Below are positions 11,395-25,601 of a DNA stretch of 64,000 nucleotides, piece after piece; position 1 is the first letter of the stretch, and each line of letters opens with the position of its first letter. Under the pieces are notes generated by a model that was not told the DNA's origin, made no database searches, and saw only the letters and a list, made by a program, of their open reading frames with translations. The DNA comes from Ligustrum vulgare (taxonomy: Eukaryota; Streptophyta; Magnoliopsida; Lamiales; Oleaceae), in the NCBI GenBank assembly GCA_963555705.1, contig OY743169.1:8804014-8868013 (forward strand). Reading direction: 5' to 3'. A program made the translations under genes and the position numbers.

Positions 11395-12603
11395 CTATGC
11401 ACCATCCGAGATTGGATAGATAATTCCCGCATCCAACCCCTTCAATACCTCAACTTTTACCACTTCTTTCATGTTTGGATTTAGACGGCGTTGGTGCTCC
11501 ACTGTTGGTCTGAAGTCATCCTCCATGAGGATTTTATGCATGCATAAGGTAGGGCTAATACCCTTGATATCCGTCATAGTCCACACAATAGCCATTTTAT
11601 GCATTTTCAACACCTCAAGTAGTTTTTCTTCCTCCACTTCATTCAACAAATTAGAGATAACAACCCAAAGGGTAGAAGAATCGCCCAAGTATGCATACCT
11701 CAAATGTGATGGAAGAGGTTTGAGCTCAAGAGTTGGGACTTGTTGAATGGAGGGTAGTGAAGGAGAAGAGCTCTCTCCCAATTCTTCAAAATATGGCCTC
11801 TTCCTGAAGGGATAAAATTTGGAAGCATCCAAGTGTTGTGACATCCTTCTAATGTCTAAAGCATCCTCTCCCTTGGTGGTTATAGAGTGAACAATGCAAG
11901 TCTCAAGGGGATCCTTAGATGACCCATAGATGAATGATGTAGCCACTTCTTGATCAATGATGTCTACTCGGGAGCATAAATTTACTTCGGTGGGATACTT
12001 AATGGATTTCATGATGTCGAATGTGATTTGCTCATCTTGAACCCTCAATATCAATTTGCCTCCTTGCACATCTATTAAAGCTCGACCGGTTGTTAGGAAG
12101 GGTCTTCCCAAGATGATTGGGATATCAAGGTCTTCCTCCATATCAAGAATGATAAAATCGGCAGGGAAGATGAATTTGTCCACCTTGATTAGCACATCCT
12201 CAACAATACCACGCAGATGCTTAATAGAACGATCCGCCAATTGCAACGAAACTGTGGTTGGCTTCACCTCTCCCATGCCCAATCTCCTGAAAATAGACAA
12301 AGACATTAAATTAATACTAGCACCAAGATCACATAATACTTTACCAAAAGTTAAATCACCAATAGTACAAGGAATAGTAAAATTCCCTGGATCTTTGATT
12401 TTTGGAGGCAATTTGTTTTGTAATATGGTACTACACCCTTCCGTGAGCATCACAGTTTCATGATCTTCTAGCCTCCTTTTGTTTGAAAGTATGTCTTTCA
12501 CAAACTTTGCATAGTTAGGCATTTGTGCTAATGCATCGGCAAATGGTATGTTGATGTGAAGTTTCTTGAAGACTTCAAGAAATTTACCAAACTGTGCATC
12601 CAC
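11395..12603 (-). pseudogene. Athila protease region and gag-pol linker
   Basis: A 402-codon frame. Residues 1-60 are the end of the Athila gag-linker (FGKFLEVFKKLHINIPF). The aspartic protease is at about residues 85-185: VLCDLGASINLM is the active-site motif (DLGA in this lineage instead of DSGA/DTGA) and IPIILGRPFL is the downstream flap/helix signature. The remainder is a spacer leading into RT and ends at YPISDGA, where a TAG replaces the following Trp. It sits in the gag-pol polyprotein and would normally release the mature proteins. Confidence 0.88.
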
Positions 12604-12621
12604 TTTGTGCTTTTGGAGTCT

Positions 12622-14202
12622 TTAAGGAAAAGCAATGGGGGGCACATAAGCTTTCACTGGAGTAGGCACCTTTGTTGAAGTCTCCCGACTTTTCTTCAAT
12701 GTTGCATCATTTTCATTTGCCTCCTCAACATGCTCATTACCTTTTTCTTTCACCTCGGGTTGTGCCATATGTTGCTTTACCGTGATTTCCGGTAATTGAA
12801 TTCCACTTCTTGTAGTGATGGCTTGCACATCTTCCCTTGGATTAATCTCGGTATTTCCTGACAAGGCTCCTTATTGTCTCTCCGTTATCATTTTTGCCAA
12901 TTGCCCAACTTGAGTCTCAAGATTTTTGATAGAAGCCGCTTGATTTTGGAGAATAATATTGGTTTTGTTCATGAATTGCATGAGTATCTCCTCAATGGAA
13001 GACTTCTTCTCTTGGGGTGGTAGAGGTTGAATAAAACCAGGAGGTTGAACAAAATCGAGAGGCTTTACTTGATTTTGATTGTTGGACCAAGAAAATTTTG
13101 GATGATTCCTCCAACCCGGATTGTATGTGTTGGAGTAAGGATTTTCTTGTGGTCGGTTGAAATTTTGAGCATAATTCACTTGCTCATTTGAAGTAGAAGT
13201 CATTTTTAGCATGGGACATTCCTCAACCTTGTGTGTTGCTCCACATACATCACAAATAGAAATAGGAGGGTAGATTTCTTTTACCGTATGTTGAGAAGAC
13301 AAATCATCACACTTCTTGAATAGAAGGTCCATCTTTGCCGATAAAGCCGCATATGTATCAATTTCATGAATTCCCGCGGCTTTCTTTGGTACCATGCGGT
13401 CGGTTGGCCAAGTAGAATTGTGACTAGCCATCCTTTCAAAGAGCTCAATTGCCTCATTAGGTGATTTTGTAGTGATAACTCCATTGGAGGCCGAATCAAC
13501 CGTCACTCGACTAGATGGATTCATCCCAAGATAGAAATATTAAACTTGCATTTGCTTGGTGAACCCATGATTTGGACATTTCCTCAACATCTCCTTGAAT
13601 CTTTCCCATGTCTCATAGAAACATTCGGTGTCAAGTTGTCGAAATGTGGAGATATCTGTCTTCAATTTAGCCACTTTTGACGGAGGAAAGTATTTTGTAG
13701 TGAACTTTTGAGCAAGATCATTCCATGTTGTAATACTTCCAACCGGGTTGACATCTAACCATTCACAAGCTCCATCTCTAAGGGTATGTGGAAATAACCG
13801 CATGTTGATAGCCTCCTTGCTAATTCCCGGATAGTCAAAGTTACTACACATCTCAAAAAATCGCGAGATGTGAGTAAATGGATTCTCCTCGATCATTCCA
13901 TAGAATTGTAGATGCCCCTTAAAGAGATTTATCACATCTGGCTTTAGATGAAAGTCCGGACGTCCAAATGGGGGATATGTGATGCTTCCTCGATTTTGAG
14001 TGATGAGAGGGACCATGAATTGCCCCATTCGTCTATCATCTTCATCAATAGCGGGATTGGCACCACCTTGATTGTTGTCCCCAATATTGCCTTGTATTCT
14101 TTGTTGTTCAACTTGTTCTCTTCTTTTCCTAATCCTCCTCCTAAAAGTTCGTTCGGGTTCGGGATCAATTGGAAGAATGTCCCAAGTCGGACGTTGTTGC
14201 AT
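12622..14202 (-). pseudogene. Athila gag, broken by two internal stops
   Basis: I place the start at 14202 (MQQRPTWDILPID), because sequence further upstream in frame runs through the primer site. The retrotransposon gag core (ATTWNDLAQKF-like, with WERFKEMLRKCPNHG) lies at 13900-13550. A knuckle-like CDVCGATHKVEECP (C-x2-C-x4-H-x4-C) is near 13215-13260. Stops at 13540-13542 and 12871-12873 break a single reading frame; both would be CAA/CAG in an intact copy. A third TAA at 12622-12624 separates it from the protease frame. The protein would form the particle that encloses element RNA. Confidence 0.9.
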
Positions 14203-14307
14203 AAACAAGGCAAAAGTACCTAGAAAGTGAAAATAAAAAGAAGAAAGAAATGAGAATGATAAGACAATTGAATAAAAAAAATCAATGCATTTAGTACAAA
14301 TAAAATC

Positions 14308-14327
14308 AATCCCCGCCAACGGCACCA
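14308..14327 (-). promoter_or_regulatory. Athila primer-binding site
   Basis: The minus strand reads TGGTGCCGTTGGCGGGGATT, six bases after the 5' LTR. It matches the usual Athila primer site (TGGCGCCGTTGCCGGGGA) apart from two substitutions, one of them a C-to-T type change. Confidence 0.85.
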
Positions 14328-14333
14328 AAAACT

Positions 14334-16025
14334 TGTTCGCTAAAATCGTATTCCGCAAGTGCAAGGTTCGCGTTCAAGTAGTAAAGTGGACTAGAGAAGT
14401 CCGGTTTATCGTACCCACGAGGATTGATTGATTTGTAACTAAAGTTATTGATTTCATTTTAAAAGAAAAGTCAAATAACATAAAAATATGGTGTGGTGGT
14501 GAATTACTAACTAAGTGAAACAAATAAGAAACATGACAATATGTAAACTAGTTAACTAAAGAAAATAGATAACAACATGAAACTTAGAATAAAACTAATT
14601 AATATAAATACTTTGATGACAATATAAACTTGATAATTAAAACAAGTTACATGACATAAAACAAAGTGAATTTAGTTTTCATAACTATACTATACTAATT
14701 TCTTCTTTTCAAAAATCAATTAGTGGTAGTTAATTAATCAACCAAATTACAAGGAAATTTTTTAAAATTACCTAACTTGTGTAGTAAATTCCAATTACAA
14801 CTTAAAATAATAACACACATTTAAAAGTTACTAAAACCTAAAACAACATTCATAATCACAAAAATATAAACATAAATGCCCAACATCTATAAACAACCTA
14901 AAATACTTAATAAGAAATAAACTAGTCAAAAATTCCAACACAATGATATTAACCCATAATAAACTAACAACAACATTTAATAAACAACATAAACGTATGA
15001 ATAATACTCAACATAAAGATTAAAAACAAGAGAATAAAGAAAACTCCCCCTTTTTTAATAGTTTTTGAAGTAAAAACCCAAGATTTCTTCACTTCAAATT
15101 TTTTTTTTCATCAACCATTAATGTCTTCAACAACCCAAGCACAAAACATTAAATGCATAAAAAATAAATGACATTCTTGACGAAAATGTGAGAAAATAAC
15201 AATACTCAAAAGTTTAAACAACAACAAAATACTTAAATATAAGAAAACATTACTAAATCATAAAAACATTAATTGAAAATTTCATTAAATGAGTAAAATG
15301 TTAAGAAAAATACAAGAGAAATTGCAAAAGGGGGAAGACTTACTTGGTAACCCTAAAAAGTGAGGATTTTTCCTATTTAAACCTCCCAAAAATCACCCAA
15401 AAAAATCTAAAAACGCACTAGATCCGCGAAATTCAGCATATGGGCCGAACTGGGTCGGCCGGGTTGACCCGGTCCGGCCCGGACATTTTTTTTTTGTTTT
15501 TAAAGCCGCGCGATCGCTCGCCGTAAACAGCGCGCGATCGCGCTGTTGATTTCCTGGCGACAGCTAAGTCTCGGGTCCGTTTTGAGGTCTAAGTCACGTT
15601 CGTGACTTGGTTCGAGCCACGCGATCGCGTGGCTCAGCTGGAGGGTGGTTTTGCGGCTAAGTCCCTTCCGTAATTGCCATTAAGTCCTCCATCTTTTAAT
15701 CCTGAGCAATTTAGTCCCCAATTTTTCAGATTTCTTTCAAATATGTTATTCTAAAATTGCACTTTAGGCCCTTCAAATTTTGAAATCTTGCAATTTGGTC
15801 CCTTGGTTAATTGCGCGGCTTCTCCAAAACTTCCCGGAAGTGACAAAATGGTCCCCAAACTTCCAATTTCAGTGTAATTTGCACTTCTTTTGTGGTTTTT
15901 GGCCTCAAACTTGGATATTAACCTATTTAAACACAAAATATGCATAAATTAGTAGATATTTGCTCAATATGTTCCAAAATATGCTAATTTAAAGGTATAA
16001 AAAGTGTATAAAAATGCACTTATCA
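14334..16025 (-). repeat. Athila 5' LTR
   Basis: A 1692-bp repeat from TGTTCGCTAAAATCG to CACTTATCA, homologous throughout to 5339-7023 with scattered substitutions and small indels. On the minus strand it starts TGATAAGTGCA and ends GCGAACA. Confidence 0.93.
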
Positions 16026-16030
16026 GGAGG

Positions 16031-16670
16031 CTTGGGATCGTTCGATTTCAAAGAAACGGACATAGAATTCGCATACGGACTCCGTTTTGGACCCAAAATA
16101 TGTTTTCGAAATCATCTCGACGAGCCGGATTGGACGAGCCGCTTTGCTGCTATAGATTATGGATTTTGGGCTTTTGAAATCATCTAGACAGTAAAAAACA
16201 AGAATATTTGAGTTTTTGTGGCTCTTTTCATCTTTTCCTATATTTTATGTTTAGGGTTAGGGTTTATTATTTAAGTTACTTTGTTTGATGTGTTGGATAG
16301 TTGTTTTTGAGATTAAAAACTTTGTTCTTCATTGGAGTTTCTCCAATTCATTCAATCCAAGTCGGTATTCCTTTGAATTAAGAAGTTGAATTTGTATTGT
16401 TCTTCATTGATATACGTTTTTGTCTGCGTCATGCAGCCTACCGTTCTACTCAGCTACTCTGCTGGAAAAATGAGAAGAATTTGTTTAAAATAAATGCAGA
16501 GTTTGTTTGAGGAATATGCATCAATGCAATTATGAATTGATGAATTAATAAAAATGCAAATATATGTGGTCTATATATAATTGTTGAAAAGTTATCTCAC
16601 ACAATAGTTGGAAGTGACACATCTATTGAATTTGGTTTCTACATGAAGAGAAGTACTTATTGAGATATAC
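16031..16670. other. Flank of the Athila insertion, no gene recognised
   Basis: Joined to 5287-5333 this is the pre-insertion site of the Athila element. It has a GC-richer patch at 16031-16190 and then AT-rich DNA containing AGGGTTAGGGTT (near 16253). It could be part of another old LTR, but I found no partner repeat. Confidence 0.4.
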
Positions 16671-17346
16671 TAGAGATGAGCAAAAAAATCGGAATCGATA
16701 TAATCGAATCGGAACCGAATCGAAAAAATCGAAATTGTATGGTTTAAAAAAAATAAAATCGAAGTTAGAACCGGTCTTTGATCATTGTTCATTTTTTTGA
16801 TGGTCTTAATTGGTTATCCTAAAACTAAAAATCAAAAGAATTTGTAAATTTTTTTAGGTGAAGTGAAAATGATTAATTTTTTTTTTTTATAAAATTTGTT
16901 ACGTTTCTACCTCATTGTAAACTTTAACTTCACACTTGGACTGAAATTCTTAGTAAATGAAAATAGAATGAGACTACGAAAAACATTATAGGCAATTTGT
17001 TTCTTATTTTGGTTAATAAATATAATCTGTTTCATGGAAAATCCTATACTTTCTTCGGGGTGAAAGGATTTTCGAAATCCTTGATCTTGGTATATTATGT
17101 AAAAGTTTATTTCAAGTTATCGGCTCACATCCCAAGGTCTGATACTCCTCGATAAGGCCCCCGAAAAATAATTATTATTGTAAAATCAAATTAAAATCGA
17201 AACCAAACCAAAATCGAATGGTTTTGTTCTGGTTTGGTTCTTGCAATTCAATGGAACCGAATGGTTCCATTTTACAAGAGCCGAAAAGTATGGTTCAGTT
17301 TCAGTTCTTAAGATACCCAAACCGAATCACTCGACGCCCACCCCTA
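16671..17346. mobile_element. Degraded hAT-like element with AATCGGAACCGAA-type subterminal repeats
   Basis: The ends TAGAGATGAGC and GCCCACCCCTA are imperfect inverted repeats, flanked by AGATATAC and AAAAATAC (6 of 8 match). The interior ends are packed with AATCGAAACC/GGTTTGGTTC motifs. The element at 38115-47545 has the same termini and subterminal motif and a perfect 8-bp TSD, which supports a hAT-type origin. It is non-coding. Confidence 0.55.
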
Positions 17347-17462
17347 AAAAATACTAATACCAAAAGTCATGACATTTTATTTAAAATGATATATCTTTTC
17401 CCTAAGATAAAATCAAGAATATTTCATAACATTCTAATTTCTCAACATTTTGTGGTAATTAA

Positions 17463-17986
17463 GAGCATCCGTGTTGAATGTCTTAAATTTAGTTAGTCAC
17501 ATAGGCAAAAAATAAATGTTAAATGACATGTGTACATATTAAAATTAACACATCGATTATTGCTACAATGAATGCGTTAATTTCTAGTTAAATCCAAGAA
17601 TATGATAAGTACTTATTTTTTTAAAAGCGAAATTTATATATCAATATGGTATTCATTTTAAAGATTTCATTAAATCATATAATATCAAATCATTAAAAAA
17701 ATTATTTTTTTATGAATGTTAAAAAATTTAAGAAAAAAGATTGGAAGACAAAGAAATGAATAAATAAGGATTGAGTGTGTGAGTTGTATTTATGTTATTG
17801 GAGAATCTTAATACAAAAGTGCCACGTCGAATGTTAAAATGTTAGCTACATTTAACAAGAAAGTTAACTTCTTCTTAAAAATATTCCTTTAGCAAACAAG
17901 TTAACATATTCAATGTAAATATAAAACTGACTATTATTTAACATTTCATACTAACAAATACTTTAATATATTCAATGTAAATGCTC
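17463..17986. mobile_element. 524-bp MITE, TSD TAA, GAGCATC termini
   Basis: Termini GAGCATCCGTGTTGAATG and TTCAATGTAAATGCTC are imperfect inverted repeats, flanked on both sides by TAA (17460-17462, 17987-17989). The three-base TAA/TTA target is typical of PIF/Harbinger-type MITEs. AT-rich and non-coding. Confidence 0.7.
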
Positions 17987-18149
17987 TAAACGGCTTAAAT
18001 CTAACTTAATTTCTCAAACACCAACAGTTCTACTTAAATAATCACATAAAATTCACCTATACAAAACTCCAACAATATATGTTGATTGAATTTCAATCCT
18101 TCATATATTTACATATCTAGACACATCCACAAATAGCAGTGGGAAGCGA

Positions 18150-18320
18150 GGTATAGACATTGTTTGGTAAAATGAAAATTTATCACACTTTTACAATCTC
18201 AATCTCAATCATTCATTCTTAGTCAAGCCAATTATTTTTGACTTTTCTAATATTTTTAAACCACACAAAAAAAAAAAAAAATCACAAAAACTTTTATAAA
18301 TTGCATTACTAAACAAGTTC
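18150..18320. mobile_element. Degraded MITE of the family at 3374 and 48516, inverted
   Basis: Contains TTGTTTGGTAA near 18160 and TTACTAAACAAG near 18307, plus the family's interior motif in reverse (CTCAATCATTCATTC..AGTCAAGCC). Boundaries are approximate. Confidence 0.45.
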
Positions 18321-18572
18321 ATAATCTCTTGAATTTTCGTGGCATGTAGGCAAAAAAAGAATAAAAAGATGTCCTCCAGATTTTTCGAGCATGCCGATAA
18401 GCTAGCTATTCTAGACTTTTCCAAGTTAGTGTTGCATAACATTTGCTTTATTTCTGGGAGGCAGCGGAAAGCTGCCCTTTTGTTTTGTAAAGCATTTTGC
18501 TTGGTCGGACCGTTGGAGTAATTTGTTCGATTGCAATTGCAATGATACAACAAACTTTATAAGGAAGCAGTA

Positions 18573-18797
18573 TGTCACGGACCTGCCGTCCGGCACCCGA
18601 GATGCTCGCAAGAATACGGGTCAGCCTTCCCCAACACACGAGCCAGCAAGCTAATAAGTATGCATAACAAAACTTTGAAAAGGGCCTATTGATATTACCT
18701 GCAATTGCATAGGCCATGTTAGTGCACATCCTGAATAATATGACAATGTATGATCATTGTCGTGCCACATGAGTAGGGGAAAAACCAGGTCGTGACA
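18573..18797 (-). repeat. TRIM 3' LTR
   Basis: Nearly identical to 19361-19585; I counted fewer than ten differences by eye, for example AAGAATACG against AAGCATACG. Confidence 0.9.
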
Positions 18798-19360
18798 TGC
18801 TCCCCCACCCAATCCGCTAGCGACCTCGCAGCGGTGCGCTTGCCTCGCGTCCACACATGGCCTTCCTCTTCAATCAATCTTCCACCGCAAAGGACTTGCC
18901 CAAATTCTCCACATTTACGGTACCACCCTCTAGTGAACGAGAGTCCACAGTGCCCCCTGCACCTCGTCTCGCAGTGCCCCCTGCACTTACCGCCTTCGAC
19001 ACCAACCTTCACCCTATGCCCTCTGCACTAGTCCCTCGGTTGGACGGCACTCCTCACGGCCGCAGCTACTCCGACATGTCGAAGCATACTCAATGTATTG
19101 CCCTCTTTTGGTGGATTCCCCTCAATACACTGCCATGCTCAACGAAACAAACGTGCAACACGACTGCACTAACCATGCCTTTTCCTGCGCCATCCCAAAG
19201 TTTTCCTCCCTCAATGATTTAGCTTACTGACGCCGTTTCTCCATTTTGCTCTTTGGCAAAGTCACGCATTTCATGGCCCAAAACCATTGCCGAAGAATGC
19301 ACGCCATTGGTCTGCCACTCCAACAACGCAACATTCAAACGGTTCCGCTCTGATACCACT

Positions 19361-19585
19361 TGTCACGGACCTGCCGTCCGGCACCCGAGATGCTCGCAAG
19401 CATACGGGTCAGCCTTCCCCAACACACGGGCCAGCAAGCTAATAAGTATGCATAACAGAACTTTGGAAAGGGCCTATTGATATTACCTGCAATTGCATAG
19501 GCCATGTTAGTGCACATCCTGAATAATATGACAATGTATGATCCTTGTCGTGCCACATGAGTAGGGGAAAAACCAGGCCGTGACA
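19361..19585 (-). repeat. TRIM 5' LTR
   Basis: Preceded on the plus strand by the reverse complement of the tRNA-Met primer site, which fixes the orientation as minus. Confidence 0.9.
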
Positions 19586-19589
19586 AGTA

Positions 19590-20463
19590 GCTAGCATAGA
19601 GGGGCTTGAGGAATAGTACTAAGATTTGTTAAATACAGTCAGAAGTTTGAAAATTAGACGTAACATATTTAGTAGGGAGGTTGAGTCAGGATTGCACGGA
19701 CACGCGATACGAATATGGACGGACACAACAACACGTCATTTTTCAAAAAGATAGAATACGACTCGTCGGAGACATGTAAATTAATTTTTCTAGTTTATTA
19801 TTATTTTAATTTTATATACAAACTACACTTTGTTGCATCAAAATGAGCATATCAAATAAAAACAAACTTGTAACTCAAATTTATCATTTTTTATAATTAT
19901 CGGCATTTCTTCTCTTCCCTTTTCATTTTGATACATAGAGCGTAGCTCTAACACGTGTTGAAGAATGTCCGGAGTGTCGGACACCGATAAGCTGACCCTC
20001 CCTGGCAAAGTGTTTGTGTGACCTTGGGTTGAGTGGTTCTTGACAAATTATTTCTATTATAAACTAAATTTCATCCAGTATTCAACATGCACTTGGTTTT
20101 AAAAGATCAGCTTGTGTATATGAATCTATGTTATCCGAATATATATAGCTATGTATTTCTACATAAGGTTTGGACTAACCATTCACATGGATATTCTTGA
20201 AGTTGAACATTATTATGTGTATGCACATAGACATAGCTCAGACAACGCTTCTGGGCTCGTATTTATGTAGGTTTCTGACACAGAGATAAAGAGGTAGAGC
20301 ATTAATCTTACACCCAACTCCCACTGTACCAATTTAAATTTGATAAATATAATTTATACGACAAATTCATTTCCTGGCTATCTCCCACTGTCCCAATTCA
20401 TTTCCATAATCAATTAAATGCAGCTTTAAATAAACACACATGGCCTTATCTCTCTCTCAAACA
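19590..20463. other. Upstream region of the peroxidase gene
   Basis: No gene seen. AT-rich spacer, expected to include the peroxidase promoter. No mobile element with clear ends was found. Confidence 0.5.
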
Positions 20464-20472
20464 CTATATATA
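20464..20472 (+). promoter_or_regulatory. TATA box of the peroxidase gene
   Basis: TATATATAA about 62-70 bases before the ATG, a normal distance for a plant gene with a short leader. The CTCTCTCAAACAC just upstream is a common plant core-promoter context. Confidence 0.6.
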
Positions 20473-20533
20473 ACTATGTACGTAGAGATTGACTGAAGAA
20501 AGTTTGAGTGGAGGACTTGTTCTTTCTAAAAAC

Positions 20534-22501
<1,968 letters not shown>

Positions 22502-24739
22502 GGTAATGCAATAGAATACAATGAAACGGAAATGTTTGTTCACAATATATCGTCGTTGTTGAATGTTACTTTGGAATCAATCTTCATTTTTCATGTTCGT
22601 TTTCGTATGTATTGTATGCAACGAATATTTTTGTAAGATTTGATTAAATTTTTATTGAATTTTTTTTTTTTCCACTTTGATTCAAATATATCAATCTTGA
22701 TCCGGTGCCAACGGTTGGTAATTGAACTAGAAACTTCTCAAATTATTGTTGTTAATTAAGGAGTAATTGACCACGTTAAATCTCATGAAACTCCTTGTTT
22801 ATAGCAATTAATTAAGAATTAAGGTGCCCTTTAATAGTGAATTTATTTTGTAACTCCATTATCTTAAGTGCATGCTATTTAAACTCATTCCCACCAACAT
22901 TTTGGAGACATACGGTTATCACACTTGCTTTGGTCCAAGTACTGGTGAGTCCATATTTTATCTTTGTCCATTTTATTGTGTCATGTTTTTGGTTATTGTT
23001 AATACATAAATTTAGTTTGTTGGAGTGGTAATTTTGTACTACATTAATTACTCAACCTTCATTTTATCTTGAGAAACAGATCCTCGAAAAAACATCAAGC
23101 ACAGAATAGTGAGGGGTGAATCTGTTTTAAGGAAATTGTGCTCGCACAGGTCTCGGTTCTAGATTCTGCTCGAATCTGCAGTTTTAATTTTCATCAATAT
23201 TTATATTACTAATAATCGCACCCGTGATTGAATAAGTTGTATAAATACAATGTCCGATAAAAATAACACAATAAAAAAATAATAATAATAACTTGCATAC
23301 ACAAATTGTAAATAATTTGTAATTTCATTTCTCCATATAAGATTTCTTACTTTAATGCATAAATTGTATATTCAATATACAATCAAAATATCAAAAAAGA
23401 AAAGAAAAGTTATGAATTGCATTTTTTTAACAGTTAATTGTTCATTATCTAGTTTCCTTAGTTTATTTATTCATATAGAATTGATTATTCAAAAATAATT
23501 TTTTTTAATGTTCATTTACAACCACATATTATTTAAAAACTAATTTTTCACAATTGCACATACTACCTTTTAACCACACATTTTAAAAAAAGAAAATCAA
23601 TTTTTAACCACTCAATTGATTGATTTGACAATTATTTTATTTTTTATACTAACTTCTTTCACTTTCAATCACACATTTAAAACAATTTTTATAGTTTATA
23701 TCAAATTTACTCATATTCAATGGTTTTAAATACAACGTGACATTTTATTTTTCACCAACTATTGAAAATGGCCATGTTACGCACACACACACAAAAACTA
23801 TTTTTTGTGCATGTTAAATAAATGTATGGACTATCTTTTATTTTTAAATAGAATAAGTTTGATAAAACCTTATGTTTTTATTTTCTATAGAATTAATTGT
23901 TAAAGTCTGTATTATATATTTTACAAATTGGTGTTATTTTAAATTTATAAAAATTAAAAAATAGATAAATGAACAAAATGAGTAAATTTATAAAATTAAT
24001 TTCAAAATTACTAAAGAGTTTATCGAAACCTGAAGTTGTAGAAATTAAAATGATTCAATTGAATTTACTTAGAAAGATCAGATATCATTATTTCTTTTAA
24101 TTTGATAAGAAAAAAGATTTGAAATTAATCATTTATGTCAAATTGAAGTTAGGTAAGAAATGATAATTATCATTTTATGTCTTAGATGAGATAAATTAAA
24201 AAGATTAGATATTGAAAAAAGTAAAAAGTATAAGTAAAACTTTTACCTTTATTATTTGAGGCAATTTTAAGAATGATATATTTAGAGTTTGCTCTCATTT
24301 GTTAACTTGTATTGAACTTCTCGTTAAGATCATGAATTTGACACCTATATTGCATATTTTTTGACGAAAAAATATTACAATAATTATCAAAAGAATAAAA
24401 ATAATATACAATTTGATCTTTTTATAGATTTTTTTATTTTTTATAATCAATAAGTCATTTATTACATGTCACTTATAATTAATTTTGCATTAATTGAAGT
24501 TTCCTAATTCAATTATTAAAATAATTAATAAAATTACAAAGTTTTCTAAAATAGCAAAGAAAAATGGCGGGAAACTATGTGTGGGTTTTTTTGACGGCTA
24601 TACTATTATTATATATATTAAGATTAAGATTAAGATTGCGTTTTATTTTATTGTTTGTTCTTTTATCAATCAAATTCGATAATTATTTTTCTGCAGGCTG
24701 TTCATTCATTCCTAAGCTAGTTATTATAATAATTAGTAA
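22502..24739. other. Peroxidase 3' flank and AT-rich spacer
   Basis: The first 150 bases or so should hold the 3' UTR and poly(A) site. The rest is AT-rich with no gene or clearly bounded element. Confidence 0.5.
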
Positions 24740-24886
24740 GGATATGGTGCCCACAATGAAGACCATAATCTTTACCTACTTTGTATGTGGGTCTGTCATG
24801 TAGCAAAAATAATTTTTTCTTGCCACATGTCAATCCCACATGTAAAGTGGGTAAGGATTATGGTGCCCACAATGGGCACCATATCC
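24740..24886. mobile_element. Foldback MITE, 147 bp
   Basis: Starts GGATATGGTGCCCACAATG and ends CAATGGGCACCATATCC. The two halves pair over most of their length (the 5' CATAATCTTTACCTACTTTG against the 3' GTAAAGTGGGTAAGGATTATG), making a long imperfect hairpin. ATTATAAT occurs on both sides but not directly adjacent, so the target duplication is uncertain. Confidence 0.6.
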
Positions 24887-24899
24887 CCCATATTATAAT

Positions 24900-25601
24900 G
24901 ATATAGAGTGAGGATAGCCCTCATAATCCGTCATTTCGCCTAGCTTAGCCAAGACAATACAATCTAAAGGTAAGGGCCCGACTTTCATAGATTCAGACAC
25001 TTGGCGCATTATCATTGGTGGGTGGGCAACATAACGTTGCCCACTTCTAACAACGGAGCGGACCTGCATATAATTATTTAACTCTAAAGGTAAGGGCCCG
25101 ACTTTCATAACCCTCTTTGGTAAATACAGTTGCCTCCAATTTCGGTTCATCTAGAGACCAATAGACAACGGGACAAATTCAAGCACACAAACATCTTCAA
25201 ATGAATCAAAATTCATACCCACCTATATCCAACATCTAGTTTCTCTTGTAAATATTTTGAACCCCTCCTTGACAAAAGACCAATGTGATGAATGAAGACT
25301 AAATCATCGGCACATTTCGGAGTAAGATTATTCCATTTAAGTGAATGCAGAAAGGAATAAATACTCCAATTACACTCAGAACACACGATGAAGACGATGA
25401 TTGTGCCAATAGCTTCTAAGGCAAAATTTTGAAGATTAGGGGCACAAGAACCATGGATGACCCACCGAGTCTTTGGGTGCAAGCGTTAATGATCGTGGGA
25501 CGTGGATCAACAAAGGCAAAAGTCTTCTTCCATAGTTGAAAAGTCTGCATACTTTTTATTGTTTCGGCTAAACGGGTAACTAGAGTAAGCAATTTGTCCA
25601 T
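24900..25601 (-). pseudogene. hAT transposase C-terminal remnant
   Basis: The minus frame 25482-25213 contains the hAT dimerisation-domain pattern: RWVIHGSCAPNLQNFAL (usual WW..G...P.LQ..A), then CSECNWSIYSFLHS (usual C.RNWS.F..IH) and DDLVFIHH (usual LV(F/Y)V). The frame 25601-25416 upstream overlaps it and holds the preceding residues, so a frameshift separates them. The 25150-24893 frame downstream has two direct repeats of a CTAAAGGTAAGGGCCCGACT core and is probably the tail. No N-terminal zinc finger or DDE residues are present nearby; this is a truncated fossil. Confidence 0.65.

Larger units (their letters stand above)
5339..16025 (-). mobile_element. Athila-type Ty3/gypsy LTR retrotransposon, complete but inactive
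   Basis: A 10.7-kb element in minus orientation: 5' LTR (14334-16025), primer site, gag, protease, reverse transcriptase, RNase H, integrase, about 1.8 kb of 3' non-coding sequence, then 3' LTR (5339-7023). Perfect 5-bp duplications GGAGG flank it at 5334-5338 and 16026-16030. The order protease-RT-RNase H-integrase places it in Ty3/gypsy; the gag sequence and primer site are Athila-like. There is no chromodomain and no recognisable env-like ORF. At least eight stops and two frameshifts break gag-pol, so it cannot be autonomous. Confidence 0.95.
18573..19585 (-). mobile_element. TRIM (miniature LTR retrotransposon), 1013 bp
   Basis: Two 225-bp direct repeats (18573-18797 and 19361-19585) start TGTCACGG and end CGTGACA. 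On the minus strand a tRNA-Met primer site (TGGTATCAGAGCGGAACC, 19341-19358) follows the first LTR after a 2-base gap, and a purine tract (GGGTGGGGGAGCA, 18798-18810) precedes the second. AGTA flanks both ends (18569-18572, 19586-19589). The 563-bp interior has no gag or pol. It therefore matches the TRIM/SMART definition and would rely on proteins from another element. It is GC-richer than its surroundings. Confidence 0.9.

Noticed and set aside
18719..19012. Cys/His-containing frame in the TRIM interior as a possible zinc knuckle
   Set aside because: The Cys pattern comes from a duplicated DNA word and does not fit C-x2-C-x4-H-x4-C.
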